The notes under the pieces are model-generated. The model worked only from the letters and a program-made list of their open reading frames with translations. It made no database searches and was not told the DNA's origin. Shown piece after piece: positions 57,707-64,000 of a DNA stretch of 64,000 bases. This DNA is from Amaranthus tricolor (lineage: Eukaryota > Streptophyta > Magnoliopsida > Caryophyllales > Amaranthaceae): NCBI RefSeq assembly GCF_026212465.1, contig NC_080058.1:2931501-2995500 (forward strand), given 5' to 3'. Made by a program: the position numbers and the translations under genes. Positions within the stretch are counted from its first letter, which is position 1. Every line of letters begins with the position of its first letter.

Positions 57707-60700
57707 AAGTTTATAGTAAGAAACTTCTAGTTTATTTACCCTCCGAGTGACCGATGTATCTATAGTCTATACTATGTTTCTTAAATCTTAATATAAGAGT
57801 CATAGTGTAACAATTTCAATGAAATAATAAAGATTCTATCGATTATGATGACCGATGGCTGGTTCTTAGCATAATTGTATAGTTGAATATGTAGGGCCTC
57901 TAAATAAAGGCCTTAAATATTAACTAGTGCTATTCAGATCTAGTTTTGAACAACATTTTTAAGTGATTTGTTTGTAAATTTTTTTATATTTGAAGTTATT
58001 TTTAGAATATAATGGTACTATACATATTATGGAATTATTCTTATTGAAGTGGACTATTTTTTATTTTTTGATATACTGCGAGTTTCATTTTAAAAGACAT
58101 TGTAAAGATAAATTAGGCTTTCAAAATCTTTACTCCGCCCTTTAAAGGGCCATTAATATTATGAAAGAATATTGTCATAAAAATGTAAATATGTGATGTC
58201 TATGAAAATCTAGCTATGACAACATTGATCAGAAGCAAAGGTACATTCAATTCAACAGAATCAGTTAATCCCACTTAATTTTCAAAAAATTTACTTAATA
58301 TTAATAGAAATAACGGGAGTATATCAATTCAATTCTTTAGAACACTATTTTCATATAATTATGCCATTTGAACCAGTTGATTATCTGTGTAATGATAAAT
58401 TTGTATGTGCCAAAATGACGACCAAACATACTTGTTGTTTTTTCTATTTGAGCTAAATTAGAGAAATCATACAAACAAGAAAAATAGAAAATACATCAGA
58501 TTTATAAGTGATGAGAATCGAACAAATCTTAACAGTAAAAGGAAAAAACCTTAAATATTAGTTATTAGGCTAATGAATAATTCTCATTTCACACAAAGAC
58601 AACTAATAACATGATCAAAAAGACAATTCCACATGGCAAACAACACAAGCAAAGGAAATAATGGGTTGGAAAATGAAACTTTTTTGGCTCTACTATTTGG
58701 AGCAAGTAAAATTAAATACGAGTAAAACCAAAATTATTTAGCATTTACCTTAATATAGTAATAATTTAATGCTACATTATCCACGAAGCTAAAATGAAAA
58801 TTTAAAATAAGAAAAAAAAAGTTGACAGAGTAAAAGTATAAATAGTGTAAGGGGTAGGAAAAAAAAGATCCGAACCGTACAAAAAAAATCCATGCAGTTG
58901 ATCCAACACAGAGACATGTGGATCAGCCTGTCAAGAATCCGTTAAGCATTAATTTGCCACGATTAATGTTTAAATTATTACAACCTTGAACTTTTTTTTT
59001 TTAACTATTTTAGTCTTTAACAATTATTATTTCCATTGCCAGATAGGTCATTGGCCCTCTACTTGGTTGGGACTCTAAATTTATGCATTCATTAATTCAA
59101 TTTTCAACAAAATAAATATTTTTAATGTTATGTTTCAAAACGATGATTATATTCAGAAATTGTTTAAAATTAGTGTTTCACATATAAAAAAATTAAATTT
59201 AAATTTGACCCAATCTCACTAACGTTTTAAAAGTAGTCAAAGTTGAGAATTTGAAAGTGATTTTTTAAATTTTATTATTCTCAAATTTTTTATTTAAAAT
59301 ATTATAAGGTTGTTTGAAAACAAGTAATTTGTTTTGAATTGTAGATTTCGATTATGAATTTACAAAGAAAGAATTTTAAAATGACAAGGTTTAAATCAAA
59401 TCGAAAATTGAATGCTTTTAAAACAATGATGGAATTGACTCAAATCTAAAATTGAGTTTCATTGATTTGCCAAGTATTGATTAAATTTGAGTCAATTATA
59501 GATTTTCAAATGAAATCATCCTTATCAAATATAACATTAAAATTTATAATTTATGATTAATTATTTATTCCCAAATACAACTTGATGGAATTTCTTTTGA
59601 TCCATTTTGCATTAATTAGATTTTCACAATTATTATTTGTTAATGTTAAGTTTTTTAACCACAACATGTTTTTTTTTTACTTAAAGTCATTCTCATATAT
59701 TGCCTTGTTATTATTAAGGAATCAACAAAAACTAAAGATCTAGAGTCATGTTATTTGTAATTTTAAATAAACTATACAAATACTTTTAAACCAAAATATA
59801 AATAAGGTTTTTTTCACTAGAGGTAATTTCAAGATTTACAATTCTTAATTTCAAAAACAAAATGTATTATCTTACCTTTTTTTTTTGATTTGAAGTATGT
59901 TAGAAAATTTCTACAGAGGAAAATAGTCTTTTTATAAATAATGTGAAAATCGAATTTCTATCAAAAAAATAAATAAATAAGACCCTTAATTAACCACTAA
60001 AACACAAACACCTTTTGTTAAAGGTGGAATCAGAGAAAATTTTTTGTTGTACAATAGATTATTAGTAATGCTAAATTTAATGGACATATTTGTCTTAAAA
60101 AATATTATTTATTTAATACTACTTGTTCACACTTTTATTTGTTTAGATATGGTATTGCCTCATGCTTCACTTTTCAAGTAAAGAGAGTTTAAGTCACATG
60201 GAAATTGTAAGGAGCTATCAACCTCAAATCAACTATCAAAATATATTTTAACTTTCAGAACAATTGAATAGATAATATCCTTTTTCATTTAATTTTATTT
60301 TTTTACATGTATAAAATTCAATACACAATTCATAAATTCTTTGACATTTAGACTCTTAATTGCCAAGTTAATTAACATTTTTATTATGCTAACAATTTCT
60401 AAAGTAGCTTGCCAAATGCCAACCTATTGCTTGCATGATGGCGTATAACTTCTAAAAGAAACTTGATTATGTCTAACTTGAGATTTTCATTAATTTTATT
60501 TATTCAAATGGTATAAATTTATGTACTAGAATCAACCTTTAAAGTGGAACTCGTGAGATTTATTTGAAAATTTCCTTTAATTATTAGGGTTATTATTATT
60601 CTTCAATTACTTCCTTTTTTATGCCTAACTAGTCGAACTTATTTCGTATCTTGCGCGTAACTTTTTTCTGGTTATCTTGGTGTTATTTATTTATTTATTT

Positions 60701-61237
60701 TTTTTTACAGAGCTCTCTTTATTTGCGGGTTTAAATTGAGTGTGCGCTTTTCTCCTTCCCTCTCCCTCAAGTGGATATATATGAATATAATCTTTCCGCT
60801 TACTCTCTTCTCAAGACTCTAACTTTATACAAGACATTGGATTGTTGACCATGACAAAGACTAATTACTTCCTCCCTTAAATCTTTTTTAAAAAAATATA
60901 CTAATAAAATTACTGAAACACCCCGGCCCACATTCAAGCAATTGCAGCAACCCATGTCGAAAAATGTCTATTTCAAGTCAAAGTTTGGTCATCTATGGTT
61001 GGGATTGTAGCCTACTAAATTTTTTGTTTTGGTTGAGAAAATGACATTTCTAATTTCTATAATATAACATCACTAATTATAGTAATGAATTTTTAATACA
61101 AAATAGACCCATGAAATTAGAAGACTAAGTAAAAGTAAATTATGACTTTACTTGACGAAAGCATTTTTTGCTTCAATTGAGATATCAATTTTGTTTTAAA
61201 AATAATATTATAGAACTTTAAATATTGAATTTAAATG

Positions 61238-61238
<1 letters not shown>
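57707..61238. other. AT-rich intergenic DNA, no gene seen
   Basis: At about 58507-58575 there is a possible SINE remnant (minus strand, with TGTTCGATTCTCATC as B box). At 60660-60850 there is a GC-richer, pyrimidine-rich stretch of unknown origin. No coding sequence is recognised. Confidence 0.55.

Positions 61239-61316
<78 letters not shown>
61239..61316. repeat. (TA)n microsatellite
   Basis: This is an uninterrupted TA dinucleotide repeat of about 78 bp. Confidence 0.97.
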
Positions 61317-61320
<4 letters not shown>

Positions 61321-64000
61321 TTGATTGTCACATTACAATACCACATGTGGAAGTAACCTAATGTACACGATGCAATGATGGTAACTCAAGGTGGATGAGA
61401 AATACTCGATTATTAGAAGGCCTTTTAGGCTAAGAAAGCTCTTAAGAAAAGCATGGTAGGGAATGAAGTCATCAAGTTACCAACTTAGATGGTCATGTAA
61501 TTTCTAAATCTTAAATGGTGTGTATGCTAGTATATACATACTCTTATGTATAATAATAATGCAATATAATGGGGCAATGGTTAATGAATAATCATCAAAT
61601 TCAGAAAAATATTAATATAATAAGGCTATTTTGATTGCTTAAAAGTACGATAAATAAGAACCAAAAAGAGAACAATTTAGTGAAACTTTTCTTGTAAATA
61701 ACTTATGTAATGTGATTGAATTATTTGTACCTTTAAATATAATTTACAATGAAAATAATAGCATGAATGTTTTTCTCATTTTATAGGATGATAAACTATC
61801 TAATATTTTACGTACCTGAAAACCGTAATGAAAAATTTAAAACGACTAAATGTGAGTGTTTAAACAATTTAAATTAAACTTAATAAAGATGTCATAAAAG
61901 TTCAAATTCTTTGAATAATTTACAAGTAATATTCAACTCTTTTTTCTTATATTCTCTTTTTTTTTTTTCAAAATTTTCAAAGTGTTTAATAGTGTATTTC
62001 TATATGTAGGAATTATAAATTTTGTTTGATAGCGTATTTCAAAATTTATATATTAATATGAGTATAACAATATTTCACATGAATAATTTTATATGCTATA
62101 TATATATCTATTAGGCTCCTTATCAAATATATAATTCTTTAATTATATGTTATTTTGTCTTTTTGAGTTTGTTATCGAAAGTTACATTTCTGCTTATAAT
62201 ATGTTACTTTAATTTCAATAGCATATTTAAACAAACAATAAAGGAGTAGATTCTAAGTTTAACAACTTTTAGCAAGCATAGGAACGAGAATTTCCCGTGG
62301 AACAAAACATAATAAGAACTTAATTACCAAAGATAGTGTTAACTCTAAATTTATGTATCAAATGTAATTTCATATGTACAAGTGTAACTAAACAGAAATA
62401 CTTAAATCTTCGAAAATTTTCAATTTTCATGGTAATTTGCTTTTATCTGTGAATCAAACGAACCGTAAACATTAATTAGATATGATAAACAAAAATTAAA
62501 ACTAATATGCATAATTAATAATTAAATTAATCTTAAGAAATTAAGAAGAGCCATCGCACGTGACTGTCATATTGGTATAGTTGTGACTTGTTAGGCTTAT
62601 TGATTGACAAACACTTTCACCCATCCGAAAGATTAAAAAAATAAACTTGAAATTAAACAAATGGTTAATGAACATTAATCTAAGGAATCATGTCAAAAAA
62701 AATACAGACAACAAAAAAGGTTGCCTATGAGAAAATAAAACTAATGAGTAGGGACTGCTTTATACGAAAGCTTTTTAAGAATTTTATAAATAATGAATAT
62801 TATAATAAAAATTCTTTTTCTTCTATTATTACTAATCTTTATTGATATTTACCAGATTTGTTAATTATGAATTCAAGGTGCTATATTATTTAACCTTTGA
62901 TAGTTTGCTTTAATAATTATCATTATTTCTTTGCTTTACGAATTCAAATCTTTTGATTGTTTTCAAAAAAAAAGAATTAGCTAGAGAAAGAATAGAGTTA
63001 AGCATGTAAGGGCTAGGTTAATCAAAAGCTAACGTACGTAGGGTTTAACTAAAGCTTATTATTTCTTAACATTTTGAACCGGGTATTGTAATGGTGAAAA
63101 AACAAACACAAAAACAAAGTGCAAAGAAATAATACAATCTTTCGTTAATTTCCCAATAATAATATCAATTTTTGATTAGTCATGAATATTATCAACTTAG
63201 GGCATAGAATAATACTAACCTTAGTTTATTAACTAATTTACTAAATTTTTTTTGTCATATCTCCAATAGTTTAATTTTTAATATGTTAGGTATATTCTAG
63301 GGAAACACACATTTAAGTTGGTATTATTCATAATTAATCAAAAGTTGATATTATTATAGAAAAATAAGCAAAAAATTATATTATTCCTAGTAATTTTTCC
63401 TTTAATTATTTTATACTCTAAAGTTACAGGTAGCTTTGCAGGCATTTTCTGATATATATACTCTTAAAAGTTATGTCAATGATCCAAATTGTTATATTAG
63501 TACAAGATGATTAAGTGTTGTAGTTGTAGTAGTAGTTACAACTTACAACTTGCAACATTGAATGGCTATTGATTATTCATTCCCATAATAGCCATTGAAA
63601 GAATTTGTTAAACTTTCAATTAATTCAATGAAATGAAAAATTTTTTAAATACTTATTTACATATTGGACTAGATACTTTCTCAATTAAAAAATCAACAAC
63701 AATTACAAGCCACTAATCAATGGCTTGGGAAGCTTCTAATCTGTTGCTTTTGTTTCATGTATGATTTAGTGTAAAAAAAATAAATTTATGTATGTGCTTT
63801 TTTTGAATATTTTTCATATAAAGGAGTAATCAGATAAAGTTATACAAAATATAAAAATTAAAAAGTATAATATAGACAAATATAATCTCAGGTCATGAAT
63901 GTTACCGCAATCGTCTCATTTTTCTTTTAGTTTCTATAGTGACAAAATACCGACTGAGAAAAATATATAATAATTTAATCAAATCTATGTTGAGTCAATG
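61317..64000. other. AT-rich intergenic DNA, no gene seen
   Basis: No gene, RNA gene or clear transposon is recognised on either strand. Only AT-rich low-complexity sequence is visible to the end of the window. Confidence 0.65.

Overview
This window is a stretch of nuclear genome from a flowering plant, most likely a eudicot. It is very AT-rich and gene-poor. It holds a plant-specific PLETHORA gene split by introns, a plant A20/AN1-family stress protein, a plant GPI-anchored protein, and many plant transposon families (Ty1/copia, RTE-type LINE, TRIM, Cassandra, tRNA-derived SINE, Stowaway-like MITEs). I cannot name the species.

Only three protein-coding host genes can be supported. (1) A PLETHORA1/2-type double-AP2 transcription factor lies at 19872-24072 (+). 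I could reconstruct its eight exons base by base, including a 9-nt micro-exon; they join into a 590-residue protein. (2) A single-exon AN1 zinc-finger stress-associated protein (SAP5-like) lies at 32442-32900 (+); its A20 finger has lost half its cysteines. (3) A two-exon secreted, GPI-anchored protein of the At4g28100 type lies at 39861-43291 (-), with a 2.4-kb intron. The three are functionally unrelated, as is usual for plant gene neighbours.

Layout: 1-3933 is the 3' nine-tenths of a decayed Tork/Tnt1-like copia element, with its primer-binding site at base 1 and its 3' LTR at 3513-3933. From 3.9 to 19 kb there is AT-rich intergenic DNA with a LINE 3' end (6475-7020), a solo LTR with perfect target-site duplication (9387-9574), several MITEs, a SINE (15340-15530), a large AT microsatellite with a 20-bp higher-order period (16565-16850) and a long fold-back (16938-17212). 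The PLETHORA gene follows, with a TRIM fragment in intron 1 and an intact Stowaway-like MITE in intron 2. From 25.5 to 32 kb there is a near-perfect 38-bp hairpin, two complete TRIM elements, MITEs, and a Cassandra LTR with 5S-rRNA-like sequence. After the SAP gene come LTR and LINE fragments and the GPI-protein gene. From 43.3 to 64 kb no host gene is visible, only MITEs, a probable solo LTR nested in a fold-back, a SINE, a TRIM element with three LTR copies, and microsatellites.

I did not find a previously undescribed multi-gene system. The observations most worth following are the repeat structures (a three-LTR TRIM, the 38-bp hairpin, the long fold-back, the shared TRIM, MITE and SINE families) and the loss of the A20 finger in the SAP protein.
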